A program made the position numbers and the translations under genes. Source: a virus. Taken from it: a stretch of DNA of 21,621 nucleotides. The stretch is taken from IMG/VR virus record IMGVR_UViG_3300035698_007329, positions 1-21,621 of that record, one strand, 5' to 3'. Positions 9,301-15,312 of this stretch are shown piece by piece. The notes below the pieces were generated by a model. That model did not search any database and was not told the DNA's origin. It saw only the letters and a program-made list of their open reading frames with translations. Positions within the stretch are counted from its first letter, which is position 1; the number at the start of each line of letters is the position of its first letter.

Positions 9301-11789
9301 TATTCTATTTAGCAAAATATGAATTCTTTGATAAGAATACAGAAATTATTAATAAATTTAAACAAGCCAAAAAAGAAGGTAAGATTAAGAATGAAGATGA
9401 CAATATTGTTTATTCTTTTGAAGAAAATGAGTTTATTGCCAATGATGTTAAAAATGCTTTAGCAAAGCTTGATCCAACAAGAAAAGATTATTTAAAAAAA
9501 GGATTAACTGATGTTGATTTTGGTAAGATACTTTTCTTTAAGAGGGTTATGGGAGATAGGTCTGGAATAGCAAATCCTTTAGGACACAATCCAAAAACAG
9601 CTGAAGATCAACTTAATTATTTATATAGAAAGCTAGGAGAATCAAAATACAAACTAGCAGAAAAAGCAGTAGAGAAATTAAACAATGTATTTAGAACAGA
9701 AATACTAGACGAACTTCTTAAGAGTGGTTTAATGAAACCAGAGTTACATAAGGAATTAACAAAATCTGATAATCCTTACGGTACATTTCAATCTACTAAA
9801 CATATAGTAGAAGGTTTTGTTTCTTCATCTATTTTAGAACAAGTTGGTACACTTGATGATATTGCAAATCCATTGCCTGCAACGTTGCTTAAAATGATTG
9901 CTTTTAAAAAAGCTATATTTAAAAACAACCTTAGAAGAGAAACTACTGATTGGTTAAAAAAGAACTACCCAGATGAAATTACAGAGGTTAAAGTTGATGC
10001 TAGAACTGGTCATGTAAAAGCTGCACCTCCTGGATATGATATAATGAAAACAAAAGAAAATGGAATCATAAAAGCACATTATGTAGATGAATATATTGTA
10101 AAATCACTAGAATTTCAATCAAATGCTTTTAGTCAAGTTATTAAAAGAACTATTGGTTTAGCAAATAGTTATTATTTTAGACCATTATTCGTTGGTCTTA
10201 ATGTGGGATTTCAAACCTACAATCTTGTAAGAGATTTTACAAGAACTTGGGCAGCTACTCCAGGAATGAGTTTTCTCAGATTAGTAAAACAATATGCAAA
10301 AGTTCTTCCAGCATCAGTAGATAGAGCTGTTGGAATTGAGAATCCAACTATAAGAGAAATGGAAGATAACTACATGCTTGGACTTACATATAATGATATA
10401 ATTGTTGGAAACAAAACCGAGGTAGATCAGGCAGAAGCTTTAGCTCGTAGATACGATTTAATGCCAAAGGAAGCAAGAAAGCATAAAGTATTACAACCAA
10501 TATTAGATTTCTTTGAACAGATTAAATTGGTTGGTGATACAATAGAAACACTTCCAAAAGTTGCTGCATATACATACTTGAAAGATAAAGGAACTTTTGG
10601 TAAGAAAGAACTAGCACATATTATTAGAACTAGAGTTGGAACACCTGCATATATGAGACAGGGAGCTGCTGCATTGTCTTACAATAACATCTTCTTGTTT
10701 GCCAATATAGCAAAGGAAGGATATAGATCAGATTTTGAAACAGCAGTAACAGATCCAAAAACAAGAAGTGGACACTTCTATAAGAGAATTAAATTGAATG
10801 TACTTCCAAAGATACTAATGTGGTTAGCTGGATTAGGATTATTTGGAGACGTTGTACAAGATTTAATGAGAAAACAATCAGAGTATAAGAAAAGAAGTTA
10901 TACAGTTATTCCTTTTGGTTATGATGAAAAAGAAAATTCAATGGCAGCAACTATACCAAGTGATGAAACTGGTAGAATTATTGGAGCTATGACTTGGGAG
11001 TTTTTACGAATGATTCAATTTAAGAAATTACCAACAGATTTTCTTATAAGTGTTTTAGATTATACTGGTGGTCAATTACCAGGAATAAGTCCCGCACTTG
11101 AAATAACAGAATCTACTGCATTAATGCTTTTAGGAAAGAATCCAAAAGATAGATTTAGAGATAGAAATGTTTTAACAGATGATGAAATGAAAGCAGGAGG
11201 TTGGTATAGATGGGAACCATATCTAAGATGGCTTATTAATAAAGCTGGAATCACAAGATTAGAACTTAGAGATAGAGTTAAAGATGAATCTGTTGCACAG
11301 AAAATAGTTAAGTGGACTCCAGTTGCTAGTAGATGGGTATCGATATCAAGTTATGGTATTGCAGATGAATTAAAAATGGTAAAAGTTAAAGTTGAAAAAG
11401 ATGAGTCTATTGCTAAGCTAGAAAAGAATAAAGCTTTATATAAATATACTAAAGAATGGAAGAATATTGATAAAGACATTAGTAGAGAAAAATATGAAAA
11501 AGAGTTTGCAGATATTTTTGATGACTTAAAAGTGGCTGTTTACGGAGGAGAAACTGTAACAATGCAACAGATAACACACTTACATCAATCGTTTGTTGAA
11601 GATATTTTACAACTTAAAGGAGACCCAAATGTCACATCATTAATATATTCTAATACAATTAAACAACAAACTGCTTTATTAAAAGAAATAAAGAAAACAA
11701 TGCCACTTAATAAGTACAATGAATTTGGTAGGTTAATTACTGGAGCTAAGGTAATATCAATAGCAACGTGGAATAAAGCACAACAATAA
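6375..11789 (+). CDS. Giant internal/ejection protein with J domain and HEIGH peptidase motif
   Basis: 1804 residues, the largest gene here. Residues 50-80 are Pro/Gln-rich. Gly-rich, hydrophobic helices lie at about 140-220 and 292-318 and could insert in a membrane. Residues about 342-398 form a DnaJ-type J domain with the diagnostic HPD at 366-368 (LAHQYHPDKL) and a following helix ending RAYEILKK. Residues 410-720 are Lys/Glu/Pro-rich repeats. A zinc peptidase motif HEIGH is at 807-811, with a likely third ligand Glu888 in SELYADW. The region about 1260-1560 (LNVGFQTYNLVRD and after) resembles the late domain of phage 'large polyvalent proteins'. It is probably packed in the capsid and ejected with the DNA, as T7 gp16 is. 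The role is inferred; the two motifs are seen directly. Confidence 0.7.
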   Translation: MKESLKQKILQRIKDRGILDKDKKKAKEFTAEDYYSILDKADPYRKAREATPVAKPIPQPQPRQPVQEQPVGPVIPTERAERAEGARRELRRQPTTTRMLKDEVLETRVPDELAASTPRTALKDLEAPIDEAEIRKQIVTGIETGGRFIGEKLGAGIGYITGLLSEKTRQDFEVLRGKRDFADYDLDKLGEVAKEISESTKQFGGGIVGTGAIVIPEALNTVIDVTKATPGVITGKEEDFINIAADNFVEQYSTELGKFTGEAPRITKEQARNYLVTGNLEGDVSKIDNNEVVKAWFSTLVPIGIDFWIISDLVASAFRSPTRKLALKNSASKQEIKHAYKELGLKESSSITQVKKRFRELAHQYHPDKLSNASEAQVKEASEIFNRASRAYEILKKNIARQPAKTPEGTKPEVVVKKEPSVVRKAEPVRPGEEGLKSKLTKILEKQKLKVERGKADPKGLALLEKVVANIKQPKEVAKPEIIKPKEVKPKIKSMEDLWNTATVKERKEMAIGVIPKRLEKKFGKETSAYDEFFFGEENRQEIQDYFDSRLVIKPKVVKPKSKPIKEIPKPVKVPQKITKKITLTDQIKARKVETPSRVMAEVKERVAKEEAKLERIAKKISESKKVEVGKEPKGYIAKMQYYGKLSQSKDKKVSKDALKKMRELLNEEKQRILKEKGTEGLTPKQIAKEEAIIRGEGEDVREISEEARGRLHKETTKLPSGDETDYLGGKGYASTGDYRKITIPDNMTNIQMPEMLKLSKQLTGGKVPFLKKYPKARGMFYPGERRIGLHPDIFKDTVLAAQVFAHEIGHLIDNLPDMDVKLSGNLMNKFATIRRANRQITKAIEELSETNLKTVKKELWDLSKWWRPIDEKTAKVSELKYRKQASELYADWISVLFNKPEILPRQTPEVYNMFFKFLDEKPEFKDAYFKVIDFLSGTSDSVMKARDLDMETMFKSSELQFREKALQARQKNKTVFYLAKYEFFDKNTEIINKFKQAKKEGKIKNEDDNIVYSFEENEFIANDVKNALAKLDPTRKDYLKKGLTDVDFGKILFFKRVMGDRSGIANPLGHNPKTAEDQLNYLYRKLGESKYKLAEKAVEKLNNVFRTEILDELLKSGLMKPELHKELTKSDNPYGTFQSTKHIVEGFVSSSILEQVGTLDDIANPLPATLLKMIAFKKAIFKNNLRRETTDWLKKNYPDEITEVKVDARTGHVKAAPPGYDIMKTKENGIIKAHYVDEYIVKSLEFQSNAFSQVIKRTIGLANSYYFRPLFVGLNVGFQTYNLVRDFTRTWAATPGMSFLRLVKQYAKVLPASVDRAVGIENPTIREMEDNYMLGLTYNDIIVGNKTEVDQAEALARRYDLMPKEARKHKVLQPILDFFEQIKLVGDTIETLPKVAAYTYLKDKGTFGKKELAHIIRTRVGTPAYMRQGAAALSYNNIFLFANIAKEGYRSDFETAVTDPKTRSGHFYKRIKLNVLPKILMWLAGLGLFGDVVQDLMRKQSEYKKRSYTVIPFGYDEKENSMAATIPSDETGRIIGAMTWEFLRMIQFKKLPTDFLISVLDYTGGQLPGISPALEITESTALMLLGKNPKDRFRDRNVLTDDEMKAGGWYRWEPYLRWLINKAGITRLELRDRVKDESVAQKIVKWTPVASRWVSISSYGIADELKMVKVKVEKDESIAKLEKNKALYKYTKEWKNIDKDISREKYEKEFADIFDDLKVAVYGGETVTMQQITHLHQSFVEDILQLKGDPNVTSLIYSNTIKQQTALLKEIKKTMPLNKYNEFGRLITGAKVISIATWNKAQQ

Positions 11790-11810
11790 AATAAAAATAC
11801 ATTGAAATAA

Positions 11811-11844
11811 AAGAACCCCCCATCCCTGGGAGGTTCTTCTTTTT
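11811..11844. terminator. Bidirectional rho-independent terminator between convergent operons
   Basis: An inverted repeat of 11 positions with one internal mismatch (arms 11811-11821 and 11828-11838, core AAGAACC / GGTTCTT) closes a six-base loop. On the plus strand it is followed by CTTTTTG, and on the minus strand the outer arm runs into TTTTATTT. It therefore can end both the rightward virion operon and the leftward early operon. Confidence 0.85.
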
Positions 11845-12043
11845 GTATGCAAATACTTCTAGCAGTCAGATAATAATTTGCCAACAAATAATTACCCATC
11901 TACCCGTTTTGTTAAGCTGGATTACTTCACGTAAACAACTTGTTTCTATCGTTTTATTACTTTATGTGATATGTATCACCTTACGGAAAGTCGTCATTTA
12001 CATAATCTGGCCAAAACGAAGGTTTCTGCAAAGAGTCTGGTGG
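11845..12043. other. Gene-free stretch between the terminator and the last minus-strand gene
   Basis: About 200 bases with no convincing gene on either strand. The only plus-strand frame here starts with TTG inside the terminator T tract. The base composition is less AT-rich than the genes around it. It contains a perfect dyad, GTGATA-TG-TATCAC at 11966-11979. On the minus strand this is the 3' untranslated region of the early transcript, so a small RNA or processing site is possible but not shown. Confidence 0.5.
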
Positions 12044-12271
12044 CTATGTGGACTTTTTTTGTGGAATACTTTTTTTTAGACTCTCTTTATTTTTTTCAAA
12101 TATATTTACAAAACGTCTTGTAAATAACTTTCTAAAACTTTTAGTAGTGGTCGAACTATCTATCTTTTTTAGAAGTTTTACAAGTGTAATGTAAGTGTTA
12201 TTAAATGCAACTGGAGGAATCTTTTTAAATTCCCTAAGTGCATAGAAAAAATCATCTTGTTTAATCATCAT
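12044..12271 (-). CDS. Hypothetical protein, 75 aa
   Basis: Last gene of the leftward operon. The protein is short and basic, with a helical N-terminal half (DDFFYALREFKKIPPVAF, then ITLVKLLKKI) and a Ser/Thr/Lys-rich C-terminus. No family, signal peptide or membrane segment is recognised. Two consecutive ATG codons offer the start, and neither has the T at -1 that is usual in this phage. It is separated from its upstream neighbour by 39 bases. The frame is open for 75 codons in AT-rich DNA and could be fortuitous, but there is no better candidate here. Confidence 0.45.
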   Translation of the reverse strand: MMIKQDDFFYALREFKKIPPVAFNNTYITLVKLLKKIDSSTTTKSFRKLFTRRFVNIFEKNKESLKKSIPQKKST

Positions 12272-12310
12272 TCATAATCTTATTTTTAAACTATCAATCC
12301 ACCTAAGTCG

Positions 12311-12637
12311 CTAAGTGTTTAATCTTCTATATTCTATTCTTCTATTATTTTTTACTGCATCTTTAATACCAAATTCCATTCCTTTACTGATTCCAAAATC
12401 AATATAGACTACAGTCTTTTCTGCACCCTTACCCCATTCTAATCCTGCCTTTATACCTAGGTCTCTTTCTTTCTTAATATCATCATTGAGACATTGAGTA
12501 TATAGCATATGTGAGGCGAATGGGTATTCTTTTTTCTCAAAACAATCCCTCATACAAAGTATTAGATACTCTGTATTTCTTTTAACGTTACCAGAAAGTG
12601 GTGATTCTAATACTACTTTCATACTATTTTTGCTCAT
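12311..12637 (-). CDS. DUF7768-like protein
   Basis: 108 residues with the pattern of the phage family DUF7768, a small Rossmann-like domain related in style to nucleoside 2-deoxyribosyltransferases and DUF4406. Strand 1 and turn are KVVLESPLSGNVKRN (7-21), the middle helix leads to PFASHMLYTQCLNDD (39-53), and the last strand and turn are VVYIDFGISKGM (76-87). The order SP..G, SH.LYTQ and D.GIS.GM is what I recognise. Members are common in phages next to DNA-modification or nucleotide genes; the substrate is unknown. Its ATG lies inside the 3' end of the upstream gene (14-base overlap), with AAAGGAAAGAT just before it, one of the few SD-like leaders in the window. Confidence 0.65.
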   Translation of the reverse strand: MSKNSMKVVLESPLSGNVKRNTEYLILCMRDCFEKKEYPFASHMLYTQCLNDDIKKERDLGIKAGLEWGKGAEKTVVYIDFGISKGMEFGIKDAVKNNRRIEYRRLNT

Positions 12638-12902
12638 ATCTTTCCTTTAAACATTGTTTATTAAGCTCCTTTATTTCTTTTGGGCTATCTTTTATTGGTG
12701 GTTTCCAATTTGAATTAAATCCCATACGTATTGACATCATTTCTACATACTGTTCGTTAACCTCTCGCATTCTTTCTTCATGTGCTCTCATATCTTCTTC
12801 ATGACTTGTAGTTGCATCAACTTCTATGGGTTCATTTGAAGCACCTTCAAATATTGGATCAATTGATGTTCTGTAATAATCATACATTGTTGAAAGTGTC
12901 AT
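12624..12902 (-). CDS. Small protein with shared CLKxRYE C-terminal tail
   Basis: 92 residues from the first ATG; a longer version would need a TTG at 12917 and would overlap the preceding stop. The chosen ATG sits one base after the upstream TAA (TAATATGAC). The body has an acidic, helical middle (EEDMRAHEERMREVNEQYVEMM, residues about 38-60). The last 15 residues read KELNKQCLKERYEQK, nearly identical to the tails of two proteins 8 kb away (20663 and 20916). The tail codons overlap the start of the DUF7768-like gene. No function is recognised; the tail may be a docking peptide or the by-product of a conserved start-site cassette. Confidence 0.6.
   Translation of the reverse strand: MTLSTMYDYYRTSIDPIFEGASNEPIEVDATTSHEEDMRAHEERMREVNEQYVEMMSIRMGFNSNWKPPIKDSPKEIKELNKQCLKERYEQK
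12633..12671 (-). repeat. Copy A of the KELNxxCLKxRYE cassette
   Basis: Encodes KELNKQCLKERYE at the end of the 92-residue protein. The ATG of the DUF7768-like gene (12635-12637) is contained in it, in another frame. Related copies are at 20347-20385, 20675-20713 and 20928-20966. Confidence 0.7.
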
Positions 12903-12903
12903 A

Positions 12904-13095
12904 TTATAAAACTTCAATACACTTCACCTCAGCCTCATCCCTATTGCCAATTTTTCTAGCAATAAATAGGGCATGCTGTTCGTCAAGTGCTTGAACGATT
13001 ATATCTACATGATTAAAAGCGTGTGAAATTCCTGCAGATGAATGACTCTCGTCAAAGCAATGAATTATATATTTATTTGATTTTTGTTCTCTCAT
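12904..13095 (-). CDS. Hypothetical protein, 63 aa
   Basis: Short alpha/beta protein: strand YIIHCFDESH near residues 9-18, a strand VDIIVQALDE, helix QHALFIARKIG and strand AEVKCIEVL at the C-terminus. This beta-helix-beta layout is common in small phage proteins of unknown function. No catalytic pattern stands out. It lies between the putative transglutaminase-like gene and the 92-residue protein. The start ATG has T at -1 and a purine-rich leader (AGTAAAGAAGT), which also reads in another frame as a degenerate copy of the CLKxRYE tail. Confidence 0.6.
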   Translation of the reverse strand: MREQKSNKYIIHCFDESHSSAGISHAFNHVDIIVQALDEQHALFIARKIGNRDEAEVKCIEVL

Positions 13096-13214
13096 ACTTC
13101 TTTACTAAGCATTGAAGACTAGCTATCTAGATTGCATTGTGCCGAACTCTATAAAGTATACTCGCAAGTTCTATTTTACATAACAATCACTATCTTCAAT
13201 GTTTAAAAAACAAA
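13096..13214. repeat. Intergenic stretch with a long-range inverted repeat
   Basis: A 9-base inverted repeat, CATTGAAGA at 13110-13118 and TCTTCAATG at 13193-13201, extends to 12 positions with one bulge and encloses about 74 bases. Inside are a smaller dyad CTAG-ctat-CTAG and, on the minus strand, a TATACT (13157-13162) that could be a -10 element, without a good -35. It could be a structured leader for the 63-residue gene. Confidence 0.35.
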
Positions 13215-13688
13215 TTAATTACATACTACTTGATAAGTATTGTCTTTAACTTCTCCTATGTTTTGATCACCCCATACCTTGTACGAACCATTTGTTGGCT
13301 CTATCCATGGTGCAATCCACGCATGACTTCTATCTTGATTAATCATTATACTGGATTCAATTCCTACTTTTAGAAATTCTTTCTGTAACCACTGAGCTTG
13401 TTGATAACAGTTGTTAGTTTCTTTGTCGTAGTCTCTCATGTTTCTTGTTGCCAAAACTTTAGTAAGTGCATCGTGTTGTGTATATGTTTCTAATAGCTCA
13501 TCATAATCTTCCTTTAATTCTCTATACTGTTTAAGAGCTATTTCGTTTTGGTTTATTGCTTCGTCGTATATAGAACTCTTATCATAGAATTCTCCTAATG
13601 CCCCAATCTTAAATGTTGTTACTCCAACTAATAGGAGCAATATACAAATCATTATAAGAGGAGGCAATCCCTCTTTATTTAAGGTCAT
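13215..13688 (-). CDS. Membrane-anchored protein with transglutaminase-like Cys-His-acid pattern
   Basis: 157 residues. Residues 9-27 are one strong membrane segment (LIMICILLLLVGVTTF), so the rest probably faces the outside or is a lipid-side anchor. Residues about 45-85 are a short coiled coil (ALKQYRELKEDYDELLETY). The C-terminal domain has NNCYQQAQWLQKEFLKVGI (Cys94 at the head of a helix), then SHAWIAPWIEPTNG (His122 and Glu130), as in transglutaminase-like/NlpC-related thiol enzymes, where Cys, His and Asp/Glu form the site. It might act on cell-envelope peptides or proteins. It starts with MTLN inside the end of the 51-residue gene. The fold call is by pattern only and could be wrong. 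Confidence 0.5.
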   Translation of the reverse strand: MTLNKEGLPPLIMICILLLLVGVTTFKIGALGEFYDKSSIYDEAINQNEIALKQYRELKEDYDELLETYTQHDALTKVLATRNMRDYDKETNNCYQQAQWLQKEFLKVGIESSIMINQDRSHAWIAPWIEPTNGSYKVWGDQNIGEVKDNTYQVVCN

Positions 13689-13830
13689 ATTTCTTTCTTA
13701 ATGCGTTAATACACATCTTAAATAAGGAACGACCTTTATGCATTCTTTTTGCGTTACTACGGTTCTTGCGTTCCTTGTTTAAACGTCTTCTCCGTCTTTC
13801 TTTATTAATGTATTTTCTATTTAATGTCAT
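13675..13830 (-). CDS. Very basic 51-residue protein
   Basis: Begins MTLNRKYINKE and is followed by a run of five arginines (residues 12-16) and many Lys/Arg to the end (ALRKKYDLK). Such a charge suggests nucleic-acid or DNA-mimic-partner binding, but no family is recognised. Its stop overlaps the start of the next gene by 14 bases, in the same arrangement as the CLKxRYE genes (AAGAAATATGAC holds both the Lys-Lys-Tyr-Asp codons and the next ATG). Both this gene and the next begin with nearly the same codons (ATGACNTTAAAT). The frame is 51 codons with start context AT-T, so I judge it real. Confidence 0.6.
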   Translation of the reverse strand: MTLNRKYINKERRRRRLNKERKNRSNAKRMHKGRSLFKMCINALRKKYDLK

Positions 13831-13878
13831 ATATATAATCCTCTGTTTTTGAGGTGTTTAAAAAGTTAGTAATTCTTT

Positions 13879-13925
13879 GCTAATATTAAGTAATATATGC
13901 TAATACTAACTTGGCTAATATTAGC
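13879..13925. repeat. GCTAATATTA repeat cluster
   Basis: Three related elements follow one another: GCTAATATTA at 13879-13888, GCTAATACTA at 13899-13908 and GCTAATATTAGC at 13914-13925, the last a perfect 12-base palindrome. They lie in a 160-base gap upstream of the minus-strand gene starting at 13830. They look like iterated operator sites for a regulator, or short iterons. Confidence 0.55.
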
Positions 13926-13990
13926 GAATCGCTTAAAATCACCGTATAGGATGGCTTGTAAGCTGTTTTTAGAGCAGTTTTGGTATCTTG

Positions 13991-14206
13991 CTACCTTTCC
14001 CAATATTTTTGTGGGAAATTGCCCATAAAGTCTTTTCTTTTAATGCTACCACTTTTAAGGAATTCTGCTAAGCATCTATTCATTACATAGTAATCAAAAT
14101 CTATTTTCTTAATTACCTTATTAAAACACTCGGCTGTATTTAGATTCTTATGTTTTCTTTTGGCATTTTTAAATTTAAGCTTTATTTCGTTTTCTAATTC
14201 CATCAT
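13991..14206 (-). CDS. Hypothetical protein, 71 aa
   Basis: Short, basic and mostly helical (ENEIKLKFKNAKRKHKNL, then AECFNKVIKKIDFDYYVM). It has two adjacent ATG codons; the first overlaps the TGA of the RusA-like gene (sequence TATGATGG), so the two are probably translationally coupled. No family is recognised. It may be a small accessory factor of the resolvase or simply a linked early gene. A 160-base gap with operator-like repeats follows it. Confidence 0.55.
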   Translation of the reverse strand: MMELENEIKLKFKNAKRKHKNLNTAECFNKVIKKIDFDYYVMNRCLAEFLKSGSIKRKDFMGNFPQKYWER

Positions 14207-14598
14207 ACTATTTTAATATTGATAATTACTTTAGGTTCTTCTCCGTAAACCTTCTTTGCGACGAGTGTGGCTATCTGATTATCGTCATGATAAAAGATGC
14301 CAGTAAACACATCCATATAAAACTTAACCATATTGTCAATATCGGGTTTCTTAATATGTGGTTGCCCAATTAGTTCTTCTCTTTTCTTTTTAGATGTGCT
14401 TTTAGGAATTGGCATATAAGCAGTAAGCTCAAACTCTAATACTCCTTCTAGTAATTCTTCTTTAAAGTCTTTTCTTATAGCTTCCTTTTCTTTTTTATGT
14501 GGATCATAAACAGATATAAACTTACCGAGTCTTCTTGCTCTTGGTCTACCTTGTGCTTGTGGTTTTCCTAAAATTGTTATATCTTTTATTCCTTCCAT
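14203..14598 (-). CDS. rusA: RusA-family Holliday junction resolvase
   Basis: 131 residues from the ATG at 14598; the frame could be extended to a TTG at 14634, but the ATG matches the usual AATATG start context and puts the first strand (DITILGKPQAQGRPR) at the N-terminus as in the family. The diagnostic segment is KKPDIDNMVKFYMDVFTG (residues 84-100), with Asp86 and Asp88, followed by FYHDDNQI with Asp105/106 and VAKKVYG. These acidic residues hold the metal ions. RusA enzymes are dimeric and cut four-way DNA junctions, resolving recombination or replication intermediates before packaging. The SSB and Cas4-like nuclease genes in the same operon fit this role. Confidence 0.9.
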   Translation of the reverse strand: MEGIKDITILGKPQAQGRPRARRLGKFISVYDPHKKEKEAIRKDFKEELLEGVLEFELTAYMPIPKSTSKKKREELIGQPHIKKPDIDNMVKFYMDVFTGIFYHDDNQIATLVAKKVYGEEPKVIINIKIV

Positions 14599-14708
14599 AT
14601 TATCTTCTAAATCACCAATACCATTTAAGCCCAAAAATTAAAAGTTTTACCCTAAGTTCAAATGATTAGTGATTGTGACTTGAAACCTTGCGGTGATTCA
14701 AAAGACAA

Positions 14709-14981
14709 TTAATATTCTAGAAAGTAATATGTTATGTCAATCTTTAATTTTCCACACAACTTCTTAAACTCCTCTTTAGTTCCAGAGAACTTAAAAAAGT
14801 AGTCAGTCCATTGGTCTGGTTTTCCTCTGTAAGACATGTCTATTCTATAACAAAAACCCATCTCATCTTCGTTCTCTATTACTCCAATTATCTTATCCAT
14901 CTCGCCTTGATTAAAGCTTTGTGTCTTCAGTGGAATCTCTATAATCAGTTTGTTCTTTTTTGCGTATATTTTTTCTTGCAT
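14709..14981 (-). CDS. Hypothetical protein of a common phage type, 90 aa
   Basis: Alpha/beta protein. The N-terminal strand KNKLIIEIPLKTQSFN leads to a Glu-rich helix, then MGFCYRIDMSYRGKPDQWTDYFFKF (residues about 41-65) and a C-terminal helix EFKKLCGKL. The block 'FCYRIDMSYRGKPDQWTD' has the look of a widespread phage protein of unknown role. No catalytic residues are evident. It starts at an ATG with T at -1 and is followed by a 110-base gap before the RusA-like gene that contains no gene, only a weak imperfect hairpin near 14680-14701. Confidence 0.6.
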   Translation of the reverse strand: MQEKIYAKKNKLIIEIPLKTQSFNQGEMDKIIGVIENEDEMGFCYRIDMSYRGKPDQWTDYFFKFSGTKEEFKKLCGKLKIDITYYFLEY

Positions 14982-14995
14982 ACATTTACAACAAC

Positions 14996-15029
14996 GATAG
15001 TTGCCCCAATGTATACTGAGGCGACTATC
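14996..15029. repeat. Imperfect inverted repeat upstream of the 90-aa gene
   Basis: Arms 14996-15007 (GATAGTTGCCCC) and 15018-15029 (GAGGCGACTATC) pair over 10 of 12 positions, closing a 10-base loop. There is no T tract in either direction, so a terminator is unlikely. It falls in the minus-strand leader of the 90-residue gene and may be an operator or an RNA hairpin. Confidence 0.45.
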
Positions 15030-15044
15030 ATTAATCGAATTCGG

Positions 15045-15293
15045 TTATTTCTTTTTTCCTTTTTCTGGGTGTAATTTGTTATGTTTTCCAATGGCTGAGA
15101 CTCCTTTCCCAGGTTTCAATTTCTTTAAATTACTTCTTTTGTTATCCTTCTTATTGTGATTGTTATGATGAACGAGTTCACCTTTTTTTGCATTTTTGAT
15201 ACGTCTTCTATAATCACTTGAAACTCCATTCTTCCAACGTCCATTCGATTTTCCGAATCTGGCCATTTTTGGGTTCTTTCCTTGAGGTGGCAT
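15045..15293 (-). CDS. Small HNH endonuclease-like protein
   Basis: 82 residues, strongly basic. After an N-terminal ARFGKSNGRWKNG block and SDYRRRIKNAKKG, the segment ELVHHNNHNKKDNKRSNLKKL (residues 39-59) has the His-His, Asn and NL spacing of the HNH (beta-beta-alpha metal) motif. The ending SAIGKHNKLHPEKG is also found in this type of phage protein. It could cut DNA as a homing-type or packaging-assisting nuclease, or act only in DNA binding; the usual zinc-binding cysteine pairs are missing. It lies directly after the DNA methyltransferase gene, with 19 bases between them. Confidence 0.6.
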   Translation of the reverse strand: MPPQGKNPKMARFGKSNGRWKNGVSSDYRRRIKNAKKGELVHHNNHNKKDNKRSNLKKLKPGKGVSAIGKHNKLHPEKGKKK

Positions 15294-15312
15294 AATATAA
15301 AATATAAATTAA

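Noticed and set aside
11843-12079. Plus-strand open frame of 78 codons after the terminator
   Set aside because: It starts with TTG inside the terminator T tract, has no usable leader and overlaps the end of the minus-strand gene at 12044.
14680-14701. Imperfect hairpin (TTGAA ACC ... GGT GA TTCAA)
   Set aside because: The stem has a bulge and there is no T tract on either strand, so neither a terminator nor an operator can be supported.
14709-14743. TTGACA followed 15 bases later by TAGAAT on the minus strand
   Set aside because: It lies in the last codons of the 90-residue gene, and the spacing is too short for a good sigma-70 promoter.
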